DNA of 64,000 nucleotides from the NCBI GenBank assembly GCA_023101885.1, contig JALPQD010000240.1, forward strand, positions 1,333,501 through 1,397,500, given 5' to 3'. A program made the position numbers and the translations under genes. The stretch comes from Typhlomys cinereus (lineage: Eukaryota; Chordata; Mammalia; Rodentia; Platacanthomyidae). Under the pieces are notes generated by a model, which had not been told where the DNA came from, ran no database searches, and was given only the letters and a program-made list of their open reading frames with translations. Of this stretch, positions 35,339 to 46,639 are shown piece by piece. Within the stretch, counting starts at the first letter, position 1. Each line of letters begins with the position of its first letter.

Positions 35339-36320
35339 CAATTTTAGGGAATGATTTCTTTCCTTCTACTATGTGTTCTGCAGGTACCAAACTTAGGTTG
35401 CCAGGTTTGTATGCTGGCACCTTACCGGCAGAACCATCTTTCTGGTTTAGATTTCTTCACGTTTCCAGCAAAGGAAGGATGATTCAGAAGTGTGCTGACA
35501 ACTTCCATTTAGGATGTAAGGCTAAAGCAAGAGTCACATTTTCATATAGTCATACATTGTTAAAAGATGCCTCATATTATCTGAAAAGGTGATGTGGACA
35601 AATATAACAGTTTCCAAAATAATCATGTTTCCTTTTAAATAAGATACTCATATGTTGAACTAAGAACTTTAAATTATTATGAAAAAACCCAAATAAAATA
35701 ATACAATAAAGTATTATTGATAGCAATTTTATTTTTTTAAGAAAACTATGAATGTGTTCCTGATGCTAATTTCACAGAACAGATCTTTGATATAGAGTGA
35801 TGGGTGCTTTCCCTCTCCTGAGTACGTATAGTCCCACATGGGTGGGTTCTGGATTGTACTGGTTGCTTCTTTGTCCTCTTACAATGCAGCTAAATGCTGA
35901 AAGAGGCAAGTGGAAGTCTCCAGAGTATATGCACACAGTCAGAAGGGAAGATCAGTGCCTGAAGGGGATGATGGCAGGGTTGGCTCTCTTTCTAACAGAT
36001 CTAAATTGAGGGAGGTGGAGTGGTGCATTGCTAGGAAAACAAAAGCAGCCATAAACATATTCCAAGGAGCACCATAGGCATCTTAGTATTTTAGTGTATT
36101 TTTTCTCTTTCAGTATACATACGTGTCCCTTCTATACAAAAATAATTTTTCTAATTGAGAAAAAAAAGACCTAAAAGCCCCCAAATGAAGAAAACCTCCA
36201 GAATTGCCCCAAGAACAGGCCAGGGATGAATCTCTCTGCTGTCCTGGTGGTTTCCTCTGTCTTCCACCTCTTCTTCTCCCTTAGTTTTTTTTACCTACAT
36301 TTTTTAGTTTTCCAAGAAGA
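35339..36320. other. no gene or clear repeat
   Basis: This is unique sequence with short chance frames only. Confidence 0.45.
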
Positions 36321-36324
36321 TAAT

Positions 36325-36490
36325 TTTAAAAAATCACATTTATTTATTTTCTATGTGTGTGCATATGTGTGCCCCTGTGCAGGTATTGTATTCAGAGGCC
36401 AGTTTGCTGGAGAGACTATGTTCTTACCTGACATCATGAGGCTGCTACTAGGATTGAACTTGGATCTTCAGACTTTGTGTCAAAGAAAGG
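36325..36490 (-). mobile_element. B3-like SINE remnant, antisense
   Basis: ATTTATTTATTTTCTATGTG, GTGCCCCTGTGCAGGTATTG, CAGAGGCCAG and AGGATTGAACTTGGATCTTC are reversed B3-type SINE segments, degraded. Confidence 0.55.
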
Positions 36491-36589
36491 AAAATTTATA
36501 TAAAATGTGGCATTTTATAAATTGCTTTTCATATAGCCATTGACCTGAGTATCTCTAACCACATCTTTTATCAGTGTATATTATAAAAA

Positions 36590-36855
36590 TAATTTGAGGA
36601 CTGTGGCCATAATTTAATGAGTATAGTGCTTGTTTTGCCAGCATGAGAACATGAGTTTGATCCCCAGAATCCATGTGGATATCCGGTATGGTGATGAGCA
36701 CTTGAAATTCTAACACTAGGGAGATAGAGATAGATACTTCACTGCATCTCACTGGCAAGTTGGCTCTCACAGCTTACTCAGTATACACACGTGCATGTAT
36801 ACACATTCGTGTCCGTGCACTAGCATAGACACACTAACATGCACACAAAATAATC
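36590..36855 (+). mobile_element. B3/B2-superfamily SINE, old
   Basis: It starts near TTGAGGACTGTGGCCATAAT. It carries AGTGCTTGTTTTGCCAGCAT, GAGTTTGATCCCCAGAATCC (box B) and a (CA)-rich end before ACACAAAATAAT. Confidence 0.7.
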
Positions 36856-37455
36856 TCACCTAGTTTGATTTTTCCAGTAATAATAATCAATATATATTTA
36901 TAGCAAAATAATTAAAAAGTCGAACAAACACAAAGATACTATTGTCAAAAGTTGTTGAAGTTTGTTCTGCTAAGCACCTAAAAGAAAATATACATGCTAA
37001 CCTAAATTTTGGAAATTTAGAACTAGGTGTCTTAACATGCTGGCATGTATTATGGTGTTCACAAGAGAAGATAAAATGTATGCTATTTTTAAATAATTTA
37101 AATTTTTTAGAAGACCCCTATTGTGGACATTATGTTATTTGCACACTTTTTGCATTTGTGCATTCTGCTAAATCAATATCCACATATACTTCTGAGTCTT
37201 TCAATAAAACTCTAATTTTTTTATTTATATCTGTATTTCAGGAATAGTTTCATACCTTAGGGATACAACAGCTGTTTTTAAAATATAGTCACCAAGAAGA
37301 TTTGTTTCCAGTGTCCCTGCTTCTAAAGGATAAATAAGACCTGGTTTTCCCAATGCTTGCTGATAATATTTAAGATGGACAATACATTCATGCAGGTGCA
37401 GTTCTTAGGACAGTTTCCACAACAGAATCTTGTAATAAGCTTGGAGTGAGCCTCT

Positions 37456-37897
37456 GTTATGGTTTGGATACAACAGATTTCCTAAAAGACTCATGGGTTG
37501 AAGGCTGGGTACTCAGCTGGTGGATCCAAACCTAGAGAGGTAATTAGATCATTTGGACGTGAGCACCCTGATCTAATCCGTGGACTAATCTAATGGATTT
37601 GAAATTTGGTGGTATTACTGAGATGTGATGAGAACTTTTAGAATGGGGCCTGCTGGAGGAGTCCTAGCTGGGGATTCTTAGATATTCTTTCATATCCTTG
37701 CCCACTCTCTATGTCTCTTCTGACCACTAAGAAATGAACAGCTTTGCTCCATACACCTTCTGACAACCACACTCGGCCTTATTGTAGTCTAAATGAGGCC
37801 AGCAGTTTGTGAACTGAAATAAATCCTTTGTCTCTTGTTTTTTTTCTATTATTACAGTGATCTATTATTTGTTACAGTGATCAAAACCTAACAATAC
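37456..37897 (+). mobile_element. MaLR-like solo LTR
   Basis: It begins TGTTATGGTTTGGATACAAC and ends CAGTGATCAAAACCTAACA. It includes TGAACTGAAATAAATCCTTT as polyadenylation region, GAGGTAATTAGATCATTTGG early and TTGCCCACTCTCTATGTCTC in the middle. This is the order of MaLR-class LTRs. There is no matching second LTR. Confidence 0.8.
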
Positions 37898-39985
37898 AGC
37901 TTCCCTCATTGAAGTTAAAAATTGCAGCTATCTGCCTTTTCCTCTCTTTTGTAGCGAGAAAATAAACTTAAAAAGGAGAAATAACTTCAAAACTTAAACA
38001 AAACTTAAGTAAAAACTTAAAAGGGTCATAACTTGAGTCTCAAGTGAAAAAGGAAACACATTTTGAAATTAAGGGAAGATGTAGAAGTGGATTCTCATCT
38101 TCTCATGATTCGCTATTGTTCACTGAAGTCTGAGATGGTAGATCCGCTGTTAGATTATGACCGCTGCCCATGAAAGGCCTTGTGAGTTATCTATGCCATT
38201 GGAATTTGCATCCTCGGTGTCTAATTCCTCCTAGAATAAAATCGGGCTGGCTGATCAGATTTACACTGACTATTGGAGTTTGCATTAAACTTTTGAATAA
38301 TTGAATACAGGATTGAGCAAAGGACAGTGTTTGCTTATGTTCTGGACTGAGATGACAATTTAGTGTTATCTCCAAGAAGGTTTTTTAATACATATCAAAA
38401 CTGTATAAACAAGGTCATGGCAGCTGAATGGTATGTCAACGACCTATGAAGAACAGAAAGTAAACAAAAGATCTTAACATAAGCATAGAATATGAACACC
38501 TCGAGAGCTGCCATATACTGAAAGGCAACTGTTGATTGCATAAAAGGGGAAATGATTTAGTGCTGACTCGGTTTCAGGCAGGTGTTTCTGTCTTAATCCA
38601 TCAGCAAGATAAGGTGGAGGAGGACCTCATTCTGCCTCCTTGAACGGAGGTTGTAAAATCATCCTTAGTCATAGGCATGAAGAAGCCCACCTATCTCTTC
38701 TACAGAGCCATTCAAAATTCAGGGTAGGTTCTTTTGGATGAGTGTTGGTGCAGCCTTGGGAGAGACATAGAACCCAAGTAAGATTTAAGAGGTAAGACAT
38801 CATTGGCTGGAAGAACTAGGTGAATGTCTAAGGTAGGCACTCAAGGATTTCTTTGAAGCCCAAATTTATGTCTTCGAAAGGGATTCTGGCCAGATGAAAA
38901 ACAAATGGGTGAATAATCCATGTGCTTTAAACTCAATGGTGAAGAAGTGATGAGTCTCAGAAAATATCTTTTGAAAAAGGTTTGGCTATCATTTCATATT
39001 CCACCCACATAATAAAGGTTAAATGTATTTGATACATATTCTAGCAAGTATCCTTAAAATAAAAAATGTAGTGAAGCCTATCATATGTATTCATTGAAGA
39101 GCTACTCAGCACATTGTCAAAAAATTTTAAAAGTTGAAAAGAATTACCATTTTAACAGTTTAATTTAAAAGAAACTACATGTGTGATGAATATATAAGCA
39201 TGTATGCAATATCTTAAAAAGATATTCCACATATAGTTACTCTGAGTTTCTCAGGTAGAGACCAAAAACGTTCTAAGAGCCTTTGGAAGTTTTATTCAGC
39301 ACTTCATGTGTTTGTACTATTTTAGTGTCTTTGCTTTTTAAAATTTAAACTCACTGATATTTGAGGGAAGAGAGTTCAATGTCCCATCTTAGCTGAGGAA
39401 AAAAAAGTCTTGTGAATAAGAAGACAATGAATTACAAAAATTTTATGGGAAGGTATTTTTACTGTGGATCTGAAGCCAAGGCAAATTAGAAGTTCACCAA
39501 AGTAGATAGATTTCCCATTAGAAACAAAATGAGGCGTCCACCCTCCCAGTCAATAAGGCTGTGATTCGCGCTGCTGGCTGGCATCCTGAACCTGGCGGTG
39601 TGCCTGGGCTTGGCTCCAGGTTTGTCTGGTTGCACTGTTTGCCCCTGGGCAGTATTGGATATATGTGCTTGACTTTCCTGGTCACAAGGGAAGAGTGATG
39701 ACAGGACCTGCCTGCTAGGTCAGAGTGCAGATTAAAGCACAGTTGTCCCACCACAGCAGCATGTATTAGCTCATATGAGATGCTCTGTGGAAAAGGAACT
39801 GTGCCATTCCTTGTTCCATTTGATAATTTATTTCATGCTTCGTGAGTTCGTTTGTATCTGTCAGCTAATGGAATAAGAGGTGGCTTATTACACACACTTT
39901 ACAAACACTGACCACACATTAGCTGCACCTGAAGTGTGATGGTGAGAGCAGAATGTCACATGTTCAGGGCAAAAGTTACCCAGTG
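37898..39985. other. no gene supported; unique AT-rich sequence
   Basis: Short frames (38187-38375 and 39518-39754) have no motif. No clear repeat was seen. Confidence 0.45.
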
Positions 39986-39987
39986 TG

Positions 39988-40462
39988 ACGGTTACATTTG
40001 AATGTCAACCTGACAGTTGCAGACTGTTTGGGCACAGCTATGGAGGATCAGTGGTTGACAAGTCTGCAGGTGCTTGATTAACTGATGTGGAAAACCCAGC
40101 CCATAATGGGTGGTACTTTCCAATGGTGGATGGATAATAGGAAGTGCAAGGAAGAGGGGCTTGCTCTTCCCTGATCCTGTGTCGACTTGCTGAGGAGTTC
40201 ACTCTTCCAGAGTCGTTAACACATTAGAGCATCGCTGCCTTCTTTGTTGCTCTTGCCACTACTGCCTTTGTCCTTGGCTGATTCAGAGATCATCCTTCCC
40301 ACCTTGCTGATGTTCCTGTTGCCTTTAGAGCCGGACTCTAGGCCTTGCTGTTGTTTGCTGTTCATCTCTGATGTCGGAACTTAGCTGTTCATCACTGACA
40401 TTGGAGCCCAGCGTCTTCGAACCTCCAGGGAGAGACCTTCTCAGGATCTTTTGGCTATATAT

Positions 40463-40501
<39 letters not shown>

Positions 40502-40522
40502 GGTAGATAGATAGATAGATAG

Positions 40523-40576
<54 letters not shown>

Positions 40577-40617
40577 GATTCTAGAGATTCTCTTCTTCAG
40601 AAAATCCTGACTAATAC
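39988..40617 (+). mobile_element. LTR-like element, copy 1, with GACA/GATA expansion
   Basis: It begins TGTGACGGTTACATTTG and ends CTGACTAATACA. The body includes GAAAACCCAGCCCATAATGG and TCTAGGCCTTGCTGTTGTTT, matching the element at 43047-43654. The flanks CCCAG and TCCAG differ by one base and may be the target duplication. A (GACA)n-(GATA)n array sits inside its 3' part. Confidence 0.75.
40461..40578. repeat. compound microsatellite (GACA)n(GATA)n
   Basis: About ten GACA units are followed directly by some eighteen GATA units with a few interruptions. The array lies within the LTR-like element. Confidence 0.95.
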
Positions 40618-41059
40618 ATCCAGAGACTGTGTTGCTTACTGATCGCATGAGAATGGAGGTTCTCAAGCCATTGTGGACAGAAGTATACAGCCCAATGTCT
40701 CCAGTCTGCCACATTTCTTGTTTCTATTTCTTTGGTATCTGGGTGTTCACACAACAATAAGTCACTCTGTCCTCATCTCTCTCTTTTTACCCTTCACCTT
40801 GCACATTCATAGCATTGGATCTCTCTGAAGATGGTGTTGGTGGAAATGACTCTGTTAATCATCACAGAGCAATTCTTCTTTATGCATTTGCATTTGTGCC
40901 TTGGTTGTGTGACCTTCCTTTCTTCCCTCATCCTCCTGCCTGTCTCCAGCTTGTTTCTTTCCTTCCCTTTTGACCGCTTTGCTGACATGGCATATGTGCC
41001 CCCACCCCAATAACTACCCTAAGGCCTCCTTTTCTTCTCTCATTGACACCTTTCTAGTT

Positions 41060-42770
41060 CCACAAACTTTATTCACACATACATGAAAATTAGAAGTTAG
41101 TGTTTGCATATGAGAAAGAACATGTGGTATTTTTGTCTTTGTGAGTCGGGGTTACTTAATATAGTTTTTCCTAATTCCATATGTTTTAGTGAAAATTCTA
41201 TAGTTTTACTCTTTTTTTGGTTGAATAAAATCCTGTGGTGTATATGTGTATATATTTTCACTTTCTATCATCCATTGGTGGGCATCTAGGCTGATTCCAT
41301 TTCCTAACTACTGTGACTGTAGCAGCAATAAGCATGGATTTACAGGTGTGTCTCTGGGTGGAACATGGAGTCTTGTAGGTGTAGCTGAGTGATAGGGTTG
41401 TTCTAATTTTAGCTTTTTGAGAAACCTCCACAGATTTACGTAGTGGCTATACCAACTTATATTCCACCAACAGTGGAGGGTGGTCCCTCCTTCCCCTCTA
41501 GCATTTCATTTCTTTTCTTGATGTGAACCATTGTAAATGGAGAGTGTCATGGTTTGAAATGTGTCCCCCACAGTCTCATGTATTTGGCAAGGTCATGGTA
41601 CCTTGAGAGGTGGAGCCTTGCCGGAGGAAGGCAGTCACAAGGGGTGGGCCTCGAGGTGGATTAGTCCCACCCTACCTCCAGGAGAAGTCTGCCTTTGCAG
41701 CAAGCAGTCTGCAGCTCTCAGCTTCCAAGATGTTTGCGGTGACTTAGCCTCCTCCAGCTTTGGCCAGCCAGCCATGCCACCTCTGCTTTGAGAGATTGTC
41801 CCTTCCCTCTGGAACCATAAGCTGAATAAACCTCCCTTTCTCCCTTAAGTTTCTTGATTTTTGGGTGTTCTCTCACAGCAATAGTTAAGAGTAACTGTTA
41901 CAAGGAGAGATGGAATTTCAAATTATTTCTAATTTGCATTTTTATTGTAGGCTAAAGATGATTAATATTTAAAAATATTTTTGACAACTTATATGTCTTC
42001 TTTTGATATTGAACTCTCTGTTCAGACCCCTTTTGGTTCAGTGAATTTTTTTGACTCAATGTTAGAGAGTAGGGTTCCCTCAACCCCTTCCCTTCTGGGA
42101 GTTGAAGACAGAAGCTGTGAGGGGAGATGTCCAGTGTGTTGGTGCTGAGCTGAGGCCAGGACTCCGTATAAACCAGGGGCTGCTTTCTTGTTCTTATGTT
42201 CTTGCTGGCTTAGTTCATTTTCTGACTGGCTTGTTTATTTTCTTGTTGCTTAGCTTTTTGAGTTCTTTGTATATTCTGAATATTATTTCTTTGCAAGTAT
42301 AGTTGACAAAGTTTTCTCCCATGGAGTTGTCTATTCACACAATTAACTGTTTTTTTTATTTTGAATTTTTCAGTTTCATGTGGTCCCATTTGTTGATTAT
42401 TGACTTTATATCTCGGTTGGCTAGAGTCCCGCTTAGAAGGTCTCATCTGTGCCTGCAGCTTTTAGTGCTTCTCTGTTCCTTATTCCATCGTCTCAGAATT
42501 CCAGGATTCACTCTGAGGTCAAGTTCACCTGGAGCTTGATTTTTGTGATGGTTGAGATAAAATGATCCTGTTCTATTCCTCTGTGTGCAGACATCAAGCT
42601 TCCCAGACTATTTTTTTTTCTCCAATGAGTACTTTGACATCTTTACAAAAAATTCAGGTTGTTGTAACTGTGCTGCATATCTGGACTTCTGTTCTGTTGG
42701 TTTTGTTTCAGTACCATCCTGTTCTTGCTACTATGGCTTTGTAATATTCAATACATGGAACAATAGTAAA
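41060..42770 (-). mobile_element. older L1 ORF2 remnant, antisense
   Basis: The plus strand shows reversed L1 phrases in order: AGAAAGAACATGTGGTATTT, CATCCATTGGTGGGCATCTA, CACCAACAGTGGAGGGTGG, TTTGTTGATTATTGACTTTA and TACTATGGCTTTGTAATATT. All frames are broken. A solo LTR (41545-41902) splits it. Confidence 0.85.
41545..41902 (+). mobile_element. MaLR-like solo LTR inserted in an old L1
   Basis: The LTR runs from TGTCATGGTTTGAAATGTG to AGTAACTGTTACA. The polyadenylation region is CTGAATAAACCTCCC. The hexamer GGAGAG occurs just before (41539-41544) and just after (41904-41909), consistent with a short target duplication. The antisense copy at 18897-19232 is the same family. Confidence 0.88.
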
Positions 42771-42924
42771 ACCTAACTGAACAATGTACAAAGTAAATTA
42801 ACACTGTTATAGCTGTGCACCCACAGGATTTTCACCAAAACACCATGCCTGAGTTTAGTTGACAGAATTTTATCTTTCTGAGACGTCCATGAAATTATTC
42901 ATGTCTTTTCGTTGAGACTCAAAA

Positions 42925-43045
42925 TCTTCTAACAATGTTATCGATCAGTGTATTAGATTTCTAGATTAACAAAAAACTAGGTACTACAAATCTTGTAACA
43001 ATGTTCTTGATTAGTGTATTAGATTTCTAGACCTACAAAAAACTA
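42925..43045 (+). repeat. 65-bp tandem duplication, two copies
   Basis: AACAATGTT..GAT.AGTGTATT is followed by AGATTTCTAGA and ACAAAAAACTAG. The set occurs twice with a 65-base period (GTGTATTAGA at 42949 and 43014). The second copy abuts the LTR-like element at 43047. Confidence 0.85.
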
Positions 43046-43046
43046 G

Positions 43047-43654
43047 TGTTATGCTTACATTTTGGTGTCAACTTGACAGTTGCAGATTGTTTGGGGCACA
43101 GCTGTGGAAGGTTAATGGTTGGAATGGCCCCTGAACAGGTCTGCAGGTATTTGATTGATTGCTGTGGAAAACCCAGTCCACAGCGGGTAGTGCATAGGAG
43201 GTGCAAGGAGGAGGGACTTGCTCTTCCCTTATTCTGTGTGGACTTGCTGTGGAGTCCACTCTGCGAGTGTAGTTCTCTTTTAGAGCATAGTGGTCTTCTT
43301 TGTTGCTGCTGCTGCATCTGTCCTTGGCTGACTTGGAGCTTCACTTTTTTCCACCACTTTGTTGCTGTTCCCGCTGCCTTTGGAGCCTGGTCTCTAGGCC
43401 TTGCTGCTCTTTGCTGTTCATCGCTGACATTCTTCACTGATGTCAGAACCCAGCATCTTCAACACTCCAGAGAAGTAAAGGCTTGAGAACCTTCTTGGGA
43501 TTTTTGGCTTTGTGGAACATTCCAGTCAAGAACGAGGTGACTACGGGCGGCTACTTTGAAGGACACTATTTTTATTGTGAGTTATTTTAATAAACTTATT
43601 TATATATATTACATTCTATAGATTCTGTTTCTTCAGAGAACTCTTACTAATACA
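43047..43654 (+). mobile_element. LTR-like element, copy 2
   Basis: It runs from TGTTATGCTTACATTTTGG to CTCTTACTAATACA and is collinear with 39988-40617 except for the tetranucleotide array. AATAAACTTATTT near 43590 is a plausible polyadenylation signal. Frames of 134-146 codons across it on both strands are incidental. Confidence 0.75.
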
Positions 43655-43655
43655 A

Positions 43656-43890
43656 TTAGTTACTACAAACTAGGTGGCTTAATACAACAGTTTATTTTGT
43701 CACAGTATTAAGGCTGGAAGCCTGAAATTATGATGTCATAGGGTCCAAAAGAATCATCCTTACCTCTTTCTGACCGCCTGCTGCCTCTTACTATTTCTTA
43801 GCTTGCATCTTTATCACTATAATTTTTGCTTCTGCTTACAGATTTCTTTTGTGGGACCACAGTTTAAGCTATAACAACTGGCTAATTCTA
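43656..43890 (-). mobile_element. old MaLR/MLT-like LTR remnant, antisense
   Basis: TACTACAAACTAGGTGGCTT, AATACAACAGTTTATTTTGT, CACAGTATTAAGGCTGGAAG match the reversed start of old mammalian MaLR LTRs. The remainder is diverged. Confidence 0.55.
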
Positions 43891-44553
43891 CCTATTTTCA
43901 AAGAATTTTTCATAGTATTCTTTCCTGTACATAATTAAAAATGTATTTGCTGGTTTCATTGCAGTAAATCAGAAATTTATGATTAAGTTTGGGCAACGAA
44001 ATCTAAGAATGAATGACAGGTACCATCTCCGTATTAGTCGGGAAAAAACTCCTCTGTGTTACTCCCTAATAATGTGACAGCTCTTCACGAATCAGAGAAA
44101 AATGTACCTGTGATTTTCTATGTGGATGATACAGGACTGAACTACAGACAAATTCTGACCTACAGAGTTCATAACAATAAGTAAGAAAGAAGCTTGTATT
44201 TGTTAAATAATCAAGATTTTGTAATAATTAGTAGCAATACATAATCTAGTCTACCCTGATACATATAAGTGGGAGGACTAGGAAACTGAGGAAGAATTAT
44301 AACTAGGATTGTCAAATTCACTTTCTAAAGACGTATTTACTGATTCCCTTTTTTCTATTTTTAAAAATGATTTTTCTATCTATCTATCTATCTTTCTTTC
44401 TGTCTGTATATCTTCCATATAGTTGAACATTTTAACAGTTTCATTTCCTATGTGTGCCTATGTAAAATTCAGGAACTACAAATATGAAAAGATATATTTA
44501 TCTTTATGAGAACAGTTTGATTATTCTTAGGAAAAATACTCATTTCAATATTC

Positions 44554-44878
44554 AAAAATCAATTAATAGGGGCTGGAGAGGTGGCTCAGGGGTTAAGCCT
44601 CTGCCTTGAAGGCAGAAGGTCCTGAGTTGGGATCCTAGACCCCACGTATAGACGCCAGGCGGAAGCTGGGGCGGCCTGCGTTTCTGGTCCTGGCAGGGCG
44701 GAGCTTGTGAATCCCGGGGCAGAGTGAACAAGGAGGAGGTGGAGGAGACCACGGTGGTTCCCGAATTCGTCCGTGGTTCTACACACACACACATACATAC
44801 ACACGTGCACACACATACATGCACAATTGAATAAATAATTAATAAAAAATTAAAAAATATTTAAAAAATCAATTAATA
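44554..44878 (+). mobile_element. full-length B2-superfamily SINE with 15-bp target duplication
   Basis: The SINE (44569-44863) has the complete head GGGGCTGGAGAGGTGGCTC, box A (GGCTCAGGGGTTAAGC), box B-like GAGTTGGGATCC, and a CpG-containing GC-rich body. A (CA)n block and an AATAAATAATTAATAAAAAA tail follow. The direct repeat AAAAATCAATTAATA lies at 44554-44568 and 44864-44878. This is the best reference copy in the window. Confidence 0.95.
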
Positions 44879-44929
44879 TATCAAACTATATCAATTGAAC
44901 GGAATACTCATTTCAATATATTTAAAAAA

Positions 44930-45660
44930 ATATTTCACAAATCTTAAGACCTGTTCAATAAACTACGGAAAGTTAACTTACACTAATGAAGAGCATTTTT
45001 GAAAAACATACAGTTAATGTTCATATAATGGTATAAGACTGAATAATTTACTTTAAAGATCAGGAACAAAATGATGCCATCCACTCTTATCAATACTACT
45101 CAACATCATTCTGGAAATTATGGCACAAAAGTGAAATTAAGTCATCAAAATGAAAAAGAAAATATAAAACTATCTCTATGTGCAATGACATATGAAGGAA
45201 ATCCACAACAACTCTTAAATATAACTAATGAATTCAAGCAGAATTACAAGGTACATATTCATTTATTATATATTAGTGACAGTTGATCCAAACTAAGTTG
45301 AAGAAAGCAATTTGTAAAATAACAAAAAAAATAAAAACACTTGAATAATTTAAGAAAAACTGAAAGACACATATGGAACTTGAAAAATTCCATGCTTATA
45401 ACTTGAAAGACTGATTATTTTAAAGATAATACTTTCAAAAGGAACTAAAAGTTTAGCATAATCCATATTGATGTCTCAAATGTCTCTTTTATGTTTACAG
45501 AAACAGATTTATGTTGAAACAAATATATACAAAAATTTGAGGGACCTATAAATGCCAAAACAATCTTGAAAACTAACAAGTTTCAGTCTTTAGAATAGTT
45601 TTGTGAAAGTTCACAAGTTCACAATACTGCCTTTCAGGAGAATACCATCAATACTTGAAA
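44930..45660 (+). mobile_element. ancient L1 ORF2 remnant
   Basis: Old L1 RT/post-RT phrases appear in plus orientation: CTTATCAATACTACTCAACA, then TCTATGTGCAATGACATATG and AGGAAATCCACAACAAC. The frames are broken. The 71-codon frame at 45071 is part of it. Confidence 0.6.
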
Positions 45661-45689
45661 AATAAGATGAATATCTTCCAGCACCATGA

Positions 45690-46400
45690 CCCTAGCCAAA
45701 CAGGACTGAGTGCCCTTGTCAGACACCATGTCCCGCTGACACCCAGAGTGTCAAGACCACGTCGAGCTCGCTCCCTTAGAACCCTTAACACCTCAGTGAC
45801 TTAGAAACTCTAAGGCATTTGTTTCCCAAGTCCCTTCCTCCCACTCCTAACTCCAGTGTCTTGGGACCCACACTGCCATGTGCTTGATTCCCTGGTTAGG
45901 AGCCACATATTTGGCTCTCTGGCAGCCTCATACTTAATGTCTCAGGACCCATGTGATGCTCACATCCCAGATCGACGGGCATATTTGACTCTGTGGCAGC
46001 CAAATCTCAGTGAGTTGGAACCTGTGGGGTGTTCACTCCCTAGGTTGGAAGCCACAGCTCCCTCCCATAATGCCAGATGCTGGGGGAACACAGGATGCTC
46101 GCTCTCCAGGTCAGAGTTGCACTCTCTTCCATTGGGTGCCTTGCCCTCATGCCTCTCAGGACCCGTGGAGCATCGTCATCTCTGCTTTCTCAGGGTTTGC
46201 ATGGAGGCTCTTTTGGTGATGTCAGAGATCACACCTCCTTCCCTCCACTCCTCTTCCCCAGCCACTCAGGACTTATGGAGCACTCTAATGTCTGCTTTCA
46301 AAGAATTTGTATGGAGCACTTTTGCCTCTTCCTCAGCTCTTGCTGGTGACATCAGAGGCCATACATTTCCTAATTCATCTGGAACCATCTCAGCTACCCA
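45690..46400 (+). repeat. degenerate GC-rich tandem repeats, probable old L1 promoter monomers
   Basis: Related phrases (CTTGGGACCCACAC, TCTCAGGACCCATGTG, GAGTTGGAACCTGTGG, CTCAGGACCCGTGGAGC, CTCAGGACTTATGGAGC) recur at irregular 60-100 base spacing. They come with TTTGGCTCTCTGGCAGCC and similar lines. The block lies just upstream of L1 ORF1-like sequence in the same orientation. The 183-codon frame at 45856-46407 falls inside the array and is not regarded as a gene. Confidence 0.6.
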
Positions 46401-46639
46401 CCCCTAGAATCAGTAGGAGGTGCTTCCATGACTGAATTTCAAGTGTCAACAAACCTGAGTCCAAACCACTCAAACCAGCTAATAGAAAGCAGAGACCCAA
46501 AAGCTCACTCAACATAGGTGTGCAGAAACTCATATTAAAAGTCACAACCAACAAAAGATATATGAGTGCTAACTTAAAATCATATGCAAGGAAACCCAAC
46601 ACAGTATGTCTCCTCTAAAGGTCACCAATCTCATGATAA

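Noticed and set aside
43033..43486. Overlapping frames of 134-146 codons on both strands
   Set aside because: They lie within the LTR-like element 43047-43654, whose second copy at 39988 does not preserve them.
39988..43654. A provirus with two LTRs
   Set aside because: The interval holds only antisense old L1 and another solo LTR, with no gag/pol-like sequence.
45856..46407. 183-codon plus-strand frame
   Set aside because: Falls in a GC-rich degenerate tandem repeat next to old L1; no domain.
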